Assembly: GCF_003390925.1 (NCBI RefSeq) | Contig: NZ_QUBS01000010.1 | Location: 17,592 to 81,591, forward strand | DNA from: Trinickia diaoshuihuensis | Lineage (GTDB): Bacteria; Pseudomonadota; Gammaproteobacteria; Burkholderiales; Burkholderiaceae | Reading direction: 5' to 3' | DNA: 64,000 nucleotides | Shown: positions 54,643 to 64,000 of the stretch, in pieces | How the letters are laid out: each line of letters begins with the position of its first letter | How positions within the stretch are numbered: position 1 is the stretch's first letter | Translations under genes and position numbers: made by a program | Notes under the pieces: generated by a model | Told to the model about the DNA's origin: nothing | Seen by the model: only the letters and a program-made list of their open reading frames with translations | Database searches by the model: none

Positions 54643-55661
54643 TGCCCGCTCGCACGCGCCACCATCGACGCATCCGCCGGCATGCCGGGCAGCAGCTCGT
54701 GCGTCGGATTGTCGATATCGATGCGGATCCGGTAGACGAGCGTGACGCGCTGCGCATGCGTCTCGACGGTCTTCGGCGTGAACTCCGCACGCGGCGAAAT
54801 GAAGCTCACTCGCCCGCTGTAGATTTTGGCCGGATAGGCATCAGTGCGGACATCGACTTGCTGCCCGAGCCTGATTCGGCCGACGTCGGGTTCGTTCACG
54901 TAGGCACGCAGCCAAACATGATCGAGTTCGTCGAGCGTGAAGAGCGCGACGCCGGGGCCGGCCAGTTGCCCCAGTTCGGCTTCGCGCACGGTAATGACGC
55001 CGGCGAACGGGGCTCGCAGCTCCGCGTAGGACAGGGTCGTTTCATCGAGCGCGAGCTTGGCGCGCGCCGCCTCGACGTTGGCCGCCGCCAACACGACGGC
55101 GTTGCGGGCCGCATCGACGAGCGCCTCATCATGCGCGAGTTGCGCCGCCGATTGCTCGCGAGCTGTCAGTGCGAGATCCCGGGCTTGCTGCGAGAGCGCC
55201 CGATATTGGGCAAGCGTATCGGCCCTCCTGTAGTCAAGCCGCTTTTGCGCGAGATCGAAGCGATCGCTGACGACGCTGCTTGTCGCCGCCGCGAGCGTGC
55301 TGCGATTGGCGTCCACCTGCGCCGCCTGCACCGCGAGGCTCGCCCGATCGATCTCGACTTGCCGCCGGTAAATGCGATCGTCGAGCCGCGCGAGCAGGGT
55401 GCCTTGCGCGACGCGGGCACCTTCGTCGAACGGCAGGTAGACGATGGGCGCCTGCACTTGGGTCACGCTGAGCACGCTTTCGTGGGCCTCGATGTTGCCC
55501 GATACGATGATGCGCTCCGGCGTGGCGGTGCCTCGCAACAGTGACGACCAATGCCAGGCCCCATAGAGACCGGCGGCGATCGCAAGCGCAACGAGCGCCC
55601 ATATGGGCGCCGAGTTTGCGCGCAACCGCGCGCGCCAGCGCGGGACGTTGTTCTGGGCCAT
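54639..55661 (-). CDS. HlyD-type membrane fusion protein (YbhG-like)
   Basis: This 340-aa periplasmic adaptor has one N-terminal helix (PIWALVALAIAAGLYGAW), a lipoyl-like half motif, a coiled-coil hairpin (about 95-185) and a beta-barrel domain. The ATG at 55661 is chosen over a 52-residue upstream extension because the membrane anchor starts there. It is the first gene of the five-gene leftward operon and its stop overlaps the first ATPase (ATGA). It connects the inner-membrane permeases to an outer-membrane channel. Confidence 0.9.
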   Translation of the reverse strand: MAQNNVPRWRARLRANSAPIWALVALAIAAGLYGAWHWSSLLRGTATPERIIVSGNIEAHESVLSVTQVQAPIVYLPFDEGARVAQGTLLARLDDRIYRRQVEIDRASLAVQAAQVDANRSTLAAATSSVVSDRFDLAQKRLDYRRADTLAQYRALSQQARDLALTAREQSAAQLAHDEALVDAARNAVVLAAANVEAARAKLALDETTLSYAELRAPFAGVITVREAELGQLAGPGVALFTLDELDHVWLRAYVNEPDVGRIRLGQQVDVRTDAYPAKIYSGRVSFISPRAEFTPKTVETHAQRVTLVYRIRIDIDNPTHELLPGMPADASMVARASGQ

Positions 55662-55787
55662 GGGGCCACTGTACGTAGGCCCGGGAAGCGATCGTTTGAC
55701 GGGGGTCAATGCCAGACCAGTCAGAGGCCTGTCGACGAGACACCTTCGTCGAAATTTTGGCGTCCCCCTCACCGCTACGCTGAAAAC

Positions 55788-55822
55788 GTTATGCGCATAA
55801 ATGTTATATTGCAGCATAACAT
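55788..55822. promoter_or_regulatory. Tandem dyads between the exporter operon and the small XRE gene
   Basis: TTATGC-GCATAA (55789-55800) is a perfect 12-bp palindrome. Directly next to it, ATGTTAT-N8-ATAACAT (55801-55822) is a perfect 7-bp inverted repeat. Both use GTTAT/ATAAC-like half-sites. They end 15 bp before the XRE start codon. The region is AT-rich against the background. This looks like the autoregulatory operator of the adjacent XRE protein, and could also affect the divergent exporter operon. Confidence 0.6.
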
Positions 55823-55837
55823 CTTGGAGACCCTCGC

Positions 55838-56137
55838 ATGCATTTCACCGATCAACTCGCCGCGTTGCGCGCGCGACGGCGCATGAGTTTGGCCGCGGTC
55901 GGCGAGATCGCCGGCATGGCCGTACCCAATCTCTCCACGGTCTTGCGCGGCCGTGGCGGCGACACGAAAGCCTCCACGCTCGAATCGATCGCCTCCGCAC
56001 TGGACGCAACATGGCTGCTCGTGCCGAACGAATACGTCGAGGCGGCGAAGCGGGCGATGGAATCAACGGCAAAAAGGGTCATCGCCCCCGATGCCCCGCA
56101 GCGCCGCACGATCGAAATATCGTCGACGAAGAAGTAG
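55838..56137 (+). CDS. Small XRE-family regulator (99 aa)
   Basis: A compact helix-turn-helix protein (about residues 5-65: LAALRARRRMSLAAVGEIAG, then VPNLSTVLRGRGG) with a short C-terminal tail. It has the size of a HipB/HigA-type antitoxin or of an autonomous repressor; no toxin follows. GGAGA precedes the ATG. It lies beside tandem dyads that it probably binds, between an exporter operon and a quinone oxidoreductase gene. Confidence 0.88.
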   Translation: MHFTDQLAALRARRRMSLAAVGEIAGMAVPNLSTVLRGRGGDTKASTLESIASALDATWLLVPNEYVEAAKRAMESTAKRVIAPDAPQRRTIEISSTKK

Positions 56138-56169
56138 CCCGGCATCATCAAACGGACGGCCGCGCTCGT

Positions 56170-57159
56170 TCACACGCTGACGACGATCTTCCCGAACTGC
56201 GCGTTCGATTCCAAAAAGCGATGCGCGGCGACGATCTCGTCGAATTCGAACGTCTTCGCAATCACGGGCCGCAGCGCCCCCGAAGCGAGGTGTTCAAGCA
56301 CGAAGGCCTTAGCCGCCGCGAGTCGCGTAGGACTACTAATGACTTCATGAACGAGGTAGCCGCGCAGCGTCAGCGTCTTGGCGAGCACGTCGAACAAGGG
56401 AAATGGCGTGGGCTCTTGGCTGAGCCCGCCGTATTCGATCAAGATGCCGCCGCGCGCCATCGCGGCGGTTAGCGGCTCGAAGATCGGGCCGCCGATCGCA
56501 TCGAAGACGACCCGCACGCCTTGCACGCCGGAAATGTCCGTCAAGCGCGCGGCCAACGCCTCCTCCTCGAACGCAACGACATGGGCGGCGCCATGCGCGA
56601 GTAGGGCCGCGCGCTTCGCCGAAGTACGCGTCACGGCGATGGGTACCGCACCCGCGGCATTGGCAATCTGGATCGCGGCCAGCCCGACGCTGCTCGACGC
56701 CGCCGTCACAACGACGAATTCGCCCTTCGCCAACCGCGCCAGGTCGATCAATGCGCCGTAAGCGGTCAGCGAGGACATCCAGACCGCGGCTGCCTCCTCC
56801 CAACTCAGCGAGACGGGGTGCTTCACGACAAGTTCGGCCGGAAACGTCGCTCGCTCGCCATAGGCGGGCCAGCGCGCCATCGACAGGGGCGGGACGACGC
56901 TGACCGCATCGCCGGGCGAGATACCCTCCACGCCGTCTCCGATCGCCTCGACAAATCCCGCCGCCTCGAGGCCAAGCCCCGACGGCAGGGTCGCGGTTTC
57001 AATGTAAGTGCCTTTGCGCAGCAGCGCCTCGGCGCGATTGAGCCCAAGCGCCTTGACTCGTATCCGGACCTCGCCGGGTTTCAGTGGGGCCAACTCCAGT
57101 TGCTCGATCCGCAGCACTTCGGGACCGCCATGCTCGTGAAAACGAACGACGCGTGTCAT
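56170..57159 (-). CDS. Zinc-independent NADPH:quinone oxidoreductase (MDR family)
   Basis: This 329-aa member of the medium-chain dehydrogenase/reductase superfamily has an N-terminal GroES-like domain (FHEHGGPEVLRIEQLELAPL) and a Rossmann domain with VTAASSSVGLAAIQIANAAG. The catalytic zinc-binding Cys/His set of alcohol dehydrogenases is absent, fitting a quinone or enone reductase. It is divergent from a LysR regulator, the classic arrangement for an electrophile-inducible reductase. Confidence 0.92.
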   Translation of the reverse strand: MTRVVRFHEHGGPEVLRIEQLELAPLKPGEVRIRVKALGLNRAEALLRKGTYIETATLPSGLGLEAAGFVEAIGDGVEGISPGDAVSVVPPLSMARWPAYGERATFPAELVVKHPVSLSWEEAAAVWMSSLTAYGALIDLARLAKGEFVVVTAASSSVGLAAIQIANAAGAVPIAVTRTSAKRAALLAHGAAHVVAFEEEALAARLTDISGVQGVRVVFDAIGGPIFEPLTAAMARGGILIEYGGLSQEPTPFPLFDVLAKTLTLRGYLVHEVISSPTRLAAAKAFVLEHLASGALRPVIAKTFEFDEIVAAHRFLESNAQFGKIVVSV

Positions 57160-57224
57160 ATCGACTCGAAAGTAGTTGAGTTGAATACACTATGCCTTCG
57201 GCTTCGGCCGAGAAAAATCGCGCG

Positions 57225-57240
57225 ATGACAAGACAGTCAT
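57225..57240. promoter_or_regulatory. Candidate LysR box
   Basis: ATGAC-N6-GTCAT is a short inverted repeat 16 bp upstream of the LysR start, in the 96-bp gap shared with the divergent oxidoreductase gene. The spacing fits LysR binding sites (T-N11-A type). It is short and could be chance. Confidence 0.35.
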
Positions 57241-57255
57241 AACTGGGAGTTTCGA

Positions 57256-58158
57256 ATGATGGATCGCCTGACCAGCATGGCCGTGTTTGTGAAGGCCGTC
57301 GATTTGGGCTCCTTCGCGGCGGCGGCCGACGCACTGGACCTATCGGGACCGATGGTCGGTAAGCATGTTCGGTTTTTGGAAACGCGGCTCGGCGTTCAGT
57401 TGCTCACGCGCACCACGCGGCGCCAAAGCCTGACCGAATTCGGGCGCGCGTTTTATGAGCGTTGCCGCCTCGTCCTTGCGGAAGCCGATGCCGCCGAAGC
57501 GCTTGCGGCAGACCAGCGCTCGGACGCGCGGGGCAAGCTGCGTGTCACGATGCCTGTGCATTTCGGCCGACGTTGCGTCGCGCCGATCTTGCTGGACTTG
57601 GTCCGGCAGCATCCGTCGTTGGAACTCGATTTGTCGTTCAACGATCGTTTCGTCGACTTGGCGGAAGGCGATTACGATCTTGCGATTCGGACGGGAGATC
57701 TCGACGACAAGGCCGGTGTCGTGGCTCGCCGCATCGCGCGGCAACGGATGGTCGTATGCGCCGCGCCGTCTTACCTCGAAGCGCACGGCAGGCTGAGCCG
57801 GGTTGAAGAGCTTGCCGAGCACGATGGGCTCGTTTATCGCCGCTCCGGCCGGATTCGACCGTGGCTTTTTCCTCGCGACGACGGCACCGTGGATGAACTG
57901 ATCCCCCTCAACCGCGTGCGCCTCGACGACCTCGATGCCATCGCGGACGCCGCCGCGAGCGGTCTCGGACTCGCCTGGCTTCCGTCGTGGCTCGTTCGCG
58001 ATCGAATCGCGGCGGGCACGCTCGTTCGACTCGTGCCGGAACGGCGCCCGTTCCTGTACGACGCATACGCACTGTGGATGCAAACGCCGCATCTGCCGTT
58101 CAGGGTACGGCTCGCGGTCGACACGCTCGTTGCGCGGCTTGCCGATCTGATGGATTAG
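57256..58158 (+). CDS. LysR-family transcriptional regulator
   Basis: This 300-aa regulator has a winged helix (residues 1-65, FAAAADALDLSGPMVGKHVR) and a periplasmic-binding-like effector domain (about 90-295). GGGAG is 6 bp before the ATG; a second ATG follows immediately. The divergent quinone oxidoreductase is the likely target. The group resembles CrgA/AaeR-type regulators that respond to aromatic or electrophilic compounds. Confidence 0.93.
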   Translation: MMDRLTSMAVFVKAVDLGSFAAAADALDLSGPMVGKHVRFLETRLGVQLLTRTTRRQSLTEFGRAFYERCRLVLAEADAAEALAADQRSDARGKLRVTMPVHFGRRCVAPILLDLVRQHPSLELDLSFNDRFVDLAEGDYDLAIRTGDLDDKAGVVARRIARQRMVVCAAPSYLEAHGRLSRVEELAEHDGLVYRRSGRIRPWLFPRDDGTVDELIPLNRVRLDDLDAIADAAASGLGLAWLPSWLVRDRIAAGTLVRLVPERRPFLYDAYALWMQTPHLPFRVRLAVDTLVARLADLMD

Positions 58159-58206
58159 GCTGCGAAACGCGGACCGCTTGCAGCGCCCCGCATTCGCGCC
58201 CCACCC

Positions 58207-59808
58207 TCAAAGATTCTTCTTGAACGGCGCGCCCGAGTGCTCCCGCAGCTCGTTGAAGACGATATTGGGCCACGCCTTTTGCGCCACTTCGATCTCGGAG
58301 ATATGCGATGCGAGGTAGGTGGGCGCGTTGGCGGCATCGAGCGCCATCCGAGCGGCATAGGCATCGGTGAAGCGGCGCAGTTCGGCCGGATCGCTGCAGG
58401 TCACCCAGCGCGACATGCGATAGCGCGCCGGCATGATGCGCACATCGACCTTGTACTCCGCCGACAGCCGGTGCGAGACGACTTCGAACTGCAATTGCCC
58501 CACCGCGCCGAGGATCATCGAGCCGCCGTGCGCGGGACGAAACACCTGGATCGCCCCTTCCTCGCCGAGTTGCTTCAACGCTTCGCCCAGTTGCTTGGCG
58601 CGCATCGGATCGACGACTTCGACGGTCTGGAAAATTTCCGGCGCGAAAAACGGCAAGCCGACGAATTGCAGCATTTCGCCTTCGGTCAGCGTATCGCCCA
58701 AGCTCAGCGTGCCGTGATTGGGGATACCGATGATGTCGCCCGGGTAAGCCTCGCTAACCGTCTCCCGGCGTTGCGAGAGGAAGGTGACGACGTTGTTCGC
58801 GCGAAACGTCTTGCCCGAACGCGTGACCTTCAGCGCCATGCCGCGCTCGAACCGCCCGGAGCAGACACGGATGAACGCGACGCGGTCGCGGTGCGCGAGG
58901 TCCATGTTCGCCTGCACCTTGAAGACCACGCCCGTGAATTTCGGCTCGTCCGGCTGCACCGGCCGCTCGACCGCCATCCGCATCGACGGCGGCGGAGCCA
59001 GCTCCACGAGCGCGTCGAGAATTTCCTTCACGCCGAAATTGTTGATTGCCGATCCGAACAGCACCGGCGATTGCTGACCGGCCAAGAACGCCTCGCGATC
59101 GAACGACGGCGTGGCCGCACAGATCAGATCGATCTCTTCCTTCGCCTTCTTCCACGCAAAACCGAAGCGCTTCTCGCCTTCCTCGTCGCTCGGGGCCGAG
59201 AGCGTTTCCACCGCGCCGCCCGCCGTATCCTGGCCCGCGCGGAACACGCGCACCTGGTCGCGGATGATGTCGTAGACGCCCTGAAACTCCTTGCCCATTC
59301 CGATGGGCCAGGTGAACGGCACGGCGGAGACGCCCAGATGCTGCTCGATTTCATCGAGCAGATCGAGCGGCGCGCGCACTTCGCGGTCGAGCTTGTTGAT
59401 GAACGTGACGATCGGCGTGCGGCGGCTGCGACACACCTCGAGCAGCTTCAGTGTCTGCGCCTCGACGCCGTTGGCGCCGTCGATCACCATGACCGCCGCG
59501 TCCACGGCCGTCAGCACCCGGTAGGTATCCTCGGAGAAGTCCTCGTGACCCGGCGTATCGAGCAAGTTGATGACGGCATCGCCGTATTCGAACTGCATGA
59601 CGGAACTCGCGACGGAAATACCGCGCTGCTTCTCGATTTCCATCCAGTCCGAGGTCGCGTAGCGATTACTCTTCCGACCCTTCACCGTACCGGCGATTTG
59701 AATCGCGCCCGAAAAAAGCAGTAGCTTTTCGGTGAGCGTGGTTTTCCCGGCATCGGGGTGGGAAATGACCGCAAACGTGCGGCGGCGCTTGAGTTCGGCG
59801 ACTGACAT
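58207..59808 (-). CDS. prfC: Peptide chain release factor 3
   Basis: This 533-aa translational GTPase recycles release factors RF1/RF2 after peptide release. The G-domain motifs SHPDAGKTT (G1), DTPGHEDFSEDT (G3) and NKLDRE (G4) are intact. The switch region YATSDWMEIEKQRGISV is diagnostic of RF3, and domains 2 and 3 follow. I use the ATG at 59808 giving MSVAELKRRRTFAVISHPDA; upstream in-frame codons to 59928 lack family content. The C-terminus ends APFKKNL. Confidence 0.97.
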   Translation of the reverse strand: MSVAELKRRRTFAVISHPDAGKTTLTEKLLLFSGAIQIAGTVKGRKSNRYATSDWMEIEKQRGISVASSVMQFEYGDAVINLLDTPGHEDFSEDTYRVLTAVDAAVMVIDGANGVEAQTLKLLEVCRSRRTPIVTFINKLDREVRAPLDLLDEIEQHLGVSAVPFTWPIGMGKEFQGVYDIIRDQVRVFRAGQDTAGGAVETLSAPSDEEGEKRFGFAWKKAKEEIDLICAATPSFDREAFLAGQQSPVLFGSAINNFGVKEILDALVELAPPPSMRMAVERPVQPDEPKFTGVVFKVQANMDLAHRDRVAFIRVCSGRFERGMALKVTRSGKTFRANNVVTFLSQRRETVSEAYPGDIIGIPNHGTLSLGDTLTEGEMLQFVGLPFFAPEIFQTVEVVDPMRAKQLGEALKQLGEEGAIQVFRPAHGGSMILGAVGQLQFEVVSHRLSAEYKVDVRIMPARYRMSRWVTCSDPAELRRFTDAYAARMALDAANAPTYLASHISEIEVAQKAWPNIVFNELREHSGAPFKKNL

Positions 59809-59979
59809 CGTATGAATGGGACTTTCGGTATTGAGCGGCGCGGGGGCGATGATACACGTGTCGCCCCGTGCACGCCGAATGCCGCGGCCCATCGGCGGTT
59901 TTGCGCGGCTCCGAACGGCTCCGCGCAAAACCGCTCCCGAATGCCCTCACCGATCCGGTGCCGGGCAAGCACCCATGGA

Positions 59980-61407
<1,428 letters not shown>

Positions 61408-61839
61408 GGTGGTGGCCCTTCAAAGAACAACGAGAAATGGGGCAGCGTCGGACAGGCGAGCCCGCGCCCGGGCCGCCCGTCACCGGCAAAGTGATCATCT
61501 GGCGACAACAAAAAGCCGACGGCAAGCGAAGCAAATCCGAAAAAATTCGCGTCCTTGCATGCGCCGGCAATCTTTTCGAATTTTTTTGTGGCAGACGCAA
61601 GGGACAGCCCGCGGGTATGCCGCATCGGCCGTTACGGTTTTTTTGTCGATTTACTTCCTGTCACACTTAAACGGTCCCGTTGATTCTCGTGAACGACTGT
61701 CAGGCTGATGACTCGTACCGTTTGCCCCGCATTGCCGCGCGCGACGAACGCGATTTCGTCACGCATCGCGCCCGCCGCCGACACACTCATGCATCGGCAG
61801 TTGGCGCGATCATCCATGCAAGATTTACAACGATACGTG
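61408..61839. other. Intergenic region upstream of ugd
   Basis: About 430 bp lie here. A perfect 10-bp inverted repeat of low GC, AAAAAATTCG (61540-61549) and CGAATTTTTT (61577-61586), is separated by 27 bp. It could be a bidirectional terminator stem or an architectural-protein site. A 61-codon minus-strand frame (61632-61817, MDDRANCRCMSVSAAGAMRD...) is open but has no Shine-Dalgarno, so I list it only as a possibility. The rest is unremarkable. Confidence 0.5.
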
Positions 61840-62895
61840 TCAAGCGTGGAACAGGAGTTCAGGCGGCTTCGTGTCGCCACGACCATCGGGGTGCGCGTGA
61901 AGAAGCCATTCCGGCGTCCGGCTGCGAATGATGCTGGGGTCGAGCACACGGGCCGGTTGCGCAGGCTGCGCAGGTTGTGCGGGTGCCGCGGCCAATGCGG
62001 GCTCCAAAGCGGCGCTTTGAGCCTCTTGCGTGCTCTGTACCTGCGAGGCGTCGGCAGCGACGGCGCTCGTCTGATCCATGGCTTCCAAACGAGCTTGGGC
62101 AGCGGCTTCGTGCCGATCGATCCAATCGCGTGCCCAGTCGAGCGCATAACCTTCGGCCGTTGCATTGTCGGCGAAGCGCGGGCCGATGAGACCCGAGCGC
62201 TCGATGCGCCGCCCTTCTTTGACGATCTCGGCCGATGCGCGATAGCTGAGCTGCAACTGTTTGGCAACCGGCTGGGCGCAGGCATGAATCACGTAGCCGC
62301 GGTAGTCTTCCGAGCGTTTGGTGACGGCCATCGAATCCACGAGAGGCGCCGGGTCGGGCCGCTCGCTGGCGGCGCGCAATGCGGCGCCCGGCGTCGGCGC
62401 GCGGCGCGACGAGGCCACGACAGGCAAATCGCGCCGCACCGTGCTCGCGCACGCTCCGTTCGCGGCATTGCCGTCGAGCGATTCGACCGCTTTACTGGCC
62501 GAATGCCACGACTCGGGGTTGGTCCAGAACACGCCTCGCAGACGCGGCGACTCGGGAGCGGGCAGCGGCGCGGCCTTCGGGGTGGTTTGAGCCACGGTGT
62601 CCGGCTGCGGCACGTAAGCGAACGTGCGGCCGAATTCCGATAGGATCGCAACGATCTTCGCGAGCGTGCCGTCCGCGAGCCAATCGTCGAAACGGCGTCG
62701 GCACGTGGGCCCCGACGGATACCGAGCGGGCAGTTTCGACCATCGCTCGCCGGTCGTCAGAATCCACAGCACCGCGTTCGTCACGACGCGCGGCTCGGCG
62801 CGCGGCCGGCCACGGCGATGCGGGTGTACAGGCTCGTCGGCCGCCAGCGGCGCAAGGCGAGCCCACTCGTCGTCGGTCAATTCCTCAAAGAACAT
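61840..62895 (-). CDS. Transposase-derived N-terminal domain fused to a conserved unknown domain (DUF4096-like fusion)
   Basis: This 351-aa protein begins with the N-terminal domain of IS5-type transposases (LTDDEWARLAPLAADEPVHP, RRRFDDWLADGTLAKIVAIL, about residues 4-85) but lacks the DDE catalytic domain. A Pro/Ala/Ser-rich linker (about 95-195) leads to a second domain (about 205-275, EDYRGYVIHACAQPVAKQLQ... YALDWARDWIDRH). The tail is Gln/Ala/Pro-rich with QPAQPAQPAR and ends in a charged segment. GGGGAGA lies before the ATG. It looks like a domesticated DNA-binding domain rather than a mobile gene; no terminal inverted repeats or target duplications are visible. Confidence 0.8.
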   Translation of the reverse strand: MFFEELTDDEWARLAPLAADEPVHPHRRGRPRAEPRVVTNAVLWILTTGERWSKLPARYPSGPTCRRRFDDWLADGTLAKIVAILSEFGRTFAYVPQPDTVAQTTPKAAPLPAPESPRLRGVFWTNPESWHSASKAVESLDGNAANGACASTVRRDLPVVASSRRAPTPGAALRAASERPDPAPLVDSMAVTKRSEDYRGYVIHACAQPVAKQLQLSYRASAEIVKEGRRIERSGLIGPRFADNATAEGYALDWARDWIDRHEAAAQARLEAMDQTSAVAADASQVQSTQEAQSAALEPALAAAPAQPAQPAQPARVLDPSIIRSRTPEWLLHAHPDGRGDTKPPELLFHA

Positions 62896-63665
62896 GTTTT
62901 TCTCCCCGCAGCCTGGCCGGGCTGCGACACTTGGTCAGTCTGGAATGGCCTACTCCAAACGGACCGCCAGGTTGCACAAATTGTTTTGTTCTCGGTTACC
63001 GCCAATCAAAATCGCACGCAGTCAGTGCGGCTTTGCCCTCCGTTGAAGCAAAAAAGGCAGTCTCGCTCGTGCTCGGGAAAATAGTGCAGAAAGCATACCA
63101 TCGCGACGACGTAACAAAAAACATGCCACGCCTAAATGGCCGCGCAGAACTATCGCCCTGGAGCGGATCACTGGCATGCGTTAGCGAATTCTTGAAAGGT
63201 GTCCATATTAGAATATTTTTTGCGGACCGCAATCCGGCGATATGTAACGAAGTGATTCCGAAACGATTTCAGGCCTCGTAACGGCGCGCGGAACTGCCAT
63301 CTCGCGCAATAATTCGCACGCGCAATCGTTTGCGTCAAGCAAACGTACCCTAATTTATACAGAGGCCTCAATTAGTGCTTTTCCGCCACGCGCCTCGACC
63401 GCGAGAGGGGCTCACGTCTTCGCTGCCGGTCTGTGGGCTGGGGTGCGGGGATACCGGCATTCTGTCTCAATCGGTCAAATCGAAACAGAAAAAAACGACA
63501 GCGGAATATTTTTCACCATTTTCCGGCAGGCGAGACCTGTCTCACGTGGGCAAACTTGGGCAGTCTCTGGGCCGTATGGCAAGTCCACCCGGGCGCTATA
63601 GTAATTAGGCACCCGCTCGCTACCCGCCACTCGGGTTCTTTCCTTATGCAATCTTCAGCCTTGAC
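62896..63665. other. Long AT-rich region with candidate promoter for the transposase-derived gene
   Basis: About 770 bp lie here without a supported gene. On the minus strand a promoter is suggested by TTGACG (63338-63333) and AATTAT (63314-63309) with an 18-bp spacer. A perfect CGTTTGC-N5-GCAAACG dyad (63327-63345) overlaps the -35. This would give a leader of about 400 nt before the ATG at 62895. Further right, TATAGT near 63597 could be a plus-strand -10 without a gene to serve. The region is richer in A/T than its neighbours. Confidence 0.45.
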
Positions 63666-63923
63666 TTAGATTGCCGCCGTGTGTCGAAGCGGTAAATACG
63701 GCTCTAATTCGGCAGCAATTCCCTGCTCGCCTAAAAATTTCTCGATATACAGCATTTCCTGTATGTGATACCGAATTGTCGTTTCGTTGGCGGACGGATA
63801 CGTCTGATGATTGCCGGGCTGGACACCTCGTTTTCTCTGATAAGCAATAAGCCGACGCCTAAAGCGATCGCAGACTTTCGCATAAGCTTCGGTTGTCAAT
63901 ACTGAATCTCGTAAGACCGGCAT
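63666..63923 (-). CDS. Short DUF3501-like protein (N-terminal half only)
   Basis: This 85-aa frame reads VLTTEAYAKVCDRFRRRLIA, then TIRYHIQEMLYIEKF, GIAAELEPYLPLR. The pattern xYHIQEMLxIEKxxxxxGIxxELxxYxPL is the recognisable start of DUF3501 proteins, which are normally about 190 aa. The frame stops where the rest of the domain should continue, and no continuation is found in other frames downstream. It is either a truncated gene or a small stand-alone relative. An in-frame GTG start at 63947 is possible. An insertion or deletion may have removed the C-terminal half. Confidence 0.6.
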   Translation of the reverse strand: MPVLRDSVLTTEAYAKVCDRFRRRLIAYQRKRGVQPGNHQTYPSANETTIRYHIQEMLYIEKFLGEQGIAAELEPYLPLRHTAAI

Positions 63924-63973
63924 TGGCTCTCGACGAGCGCGCAACACGTTGCGGACACCCCGTAAGCGAAAGC

Positions 63974-64000
63974 GGCCGGCCGAGCGTCGCTCGGCCGGCC
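63974..64000. terminator. Strong GC-rich inverted repeat at the right edge
   Basis: GGCCGGCCGAGCG-T-CGCTCGGCCGGCC is a perfect 13-bp inverted repeat around one base, reaching the last base of the window. It may extend further. No T-run is visible on the left side, so it would be a terminator only for a gene read rightward or if a T-run lies beyond the edge. It could also be a REP-like element. Confidence 0.5.

Noticed and set aside
61632..61817. A 61-codon minus-strand frame upstream of ugd
   Set aside because: It is open but lacks a Shine-Dalgarno and I recognise no family; kept only as a note in the intergenic entry.
61840..62895. An intact insertion sequence
   Set aside because: Only the transposase N-terminal domain is present; no DDE domain, terminal inverted repeats or target-site duplication was seen.

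Overview
The window is a 64 kb stretch of a high-GC beta-proteobacterial chromosome, most consistent with Burkholderia sensu lato (Burkholderia, Paraburkholderia, Trinickia). The clues are a Burkholderia-type lipase with its dedicated foldase, a sedolisin (S53) protease, a porin with a terminal Phe, MocR and IclR regulators, and a DUF748/DUF1254 pair. I see no rRNA, tRNA, CRISPR array, intact insertion sequence, integrase or phage module. The species cannot be fixed from the sequence alone.

Layout. 1-3.2 kb: the edge of a polyamine-type ABC uptake operon, divergent from a MocR regulator. 3.2-7.6 kb: a secreted-hydrolase block (S53 protease, lipase foldase, lipase). 8.0-10.1 kb: an ABC exporter half-transporter preceded by a tiny ORF and alternative hairpins. 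10.5-15 kb: a translationally coupled pair, a TPR lipoprotein and a large Sel1-repeat protein, followed by degenerate DNA with one small ORF. 15.7-17.1 kb: an AhpD-like protein lacking its CxxC and an XRE/MmyB-type regulator, downstream of a 29-bp palindrome. 17.4-30.3 kb: a catabolic cluster with three lactonase-type hydrolases of two or three folds, an RraA/HMG-aldolase-like protein, a D-2-hydroxyacid dehydrogenase, an FMN alpha-hydroxyacid oxidase, three MFS transporters, a porin and two IclR regulators. 30.6-33 kb: an orphan MHYT sensor kinase and a HigA-like antitoxin without a toxin. 33-44.5 kb: envelope proteins (DUF748, DUF1254), a copper P-type ATPase with a CueR-type promoter, a Pro/Ala-rich membrane protein, an MgtC-family protein and an AGE-family epimerase. 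44.5-50.3 kb: a chemoreceptor with a sigma-28 promoter, a thioesterase, a VOC protein, an unknown protein and a Pat-like acetyltransferase. 50.4-55.7 kb: a YbhGFSR-type export operon in which the second ATPase is frameshifted. 55.8-61.4 kb: a small XRE protein with tandem dyads, a quinone oxidoreductase/LysR divergent pair, prfC and UDP-glucose dehydrogenase. 61.8-64 kb: a gene fusing a transposase-derived N-terminal domain to another domain behind a long AT-rich leader, then a short DUF3501-like ORF and an edge hairpin.

How the genes work together. The catabolic cluster reads as lactone hydrolysis, hydroxyacid oxidation and aldol cleavage to central metabolites, with its own uptake proteins. 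Its genes are closely spaced or overlapping (TGATG and ATGA junctions), and dyads in the intergenic regions are plausible IclR operators. The S53 protease, lipase and foldase form a secreted-degradation set. The MFP/ATPase/permease operon would be non-functional as sequenced unless the frameshift is a sequence error or is bypassed. Most starts were chosen by Shine-Dalgarno quality or stop/start overlaps.
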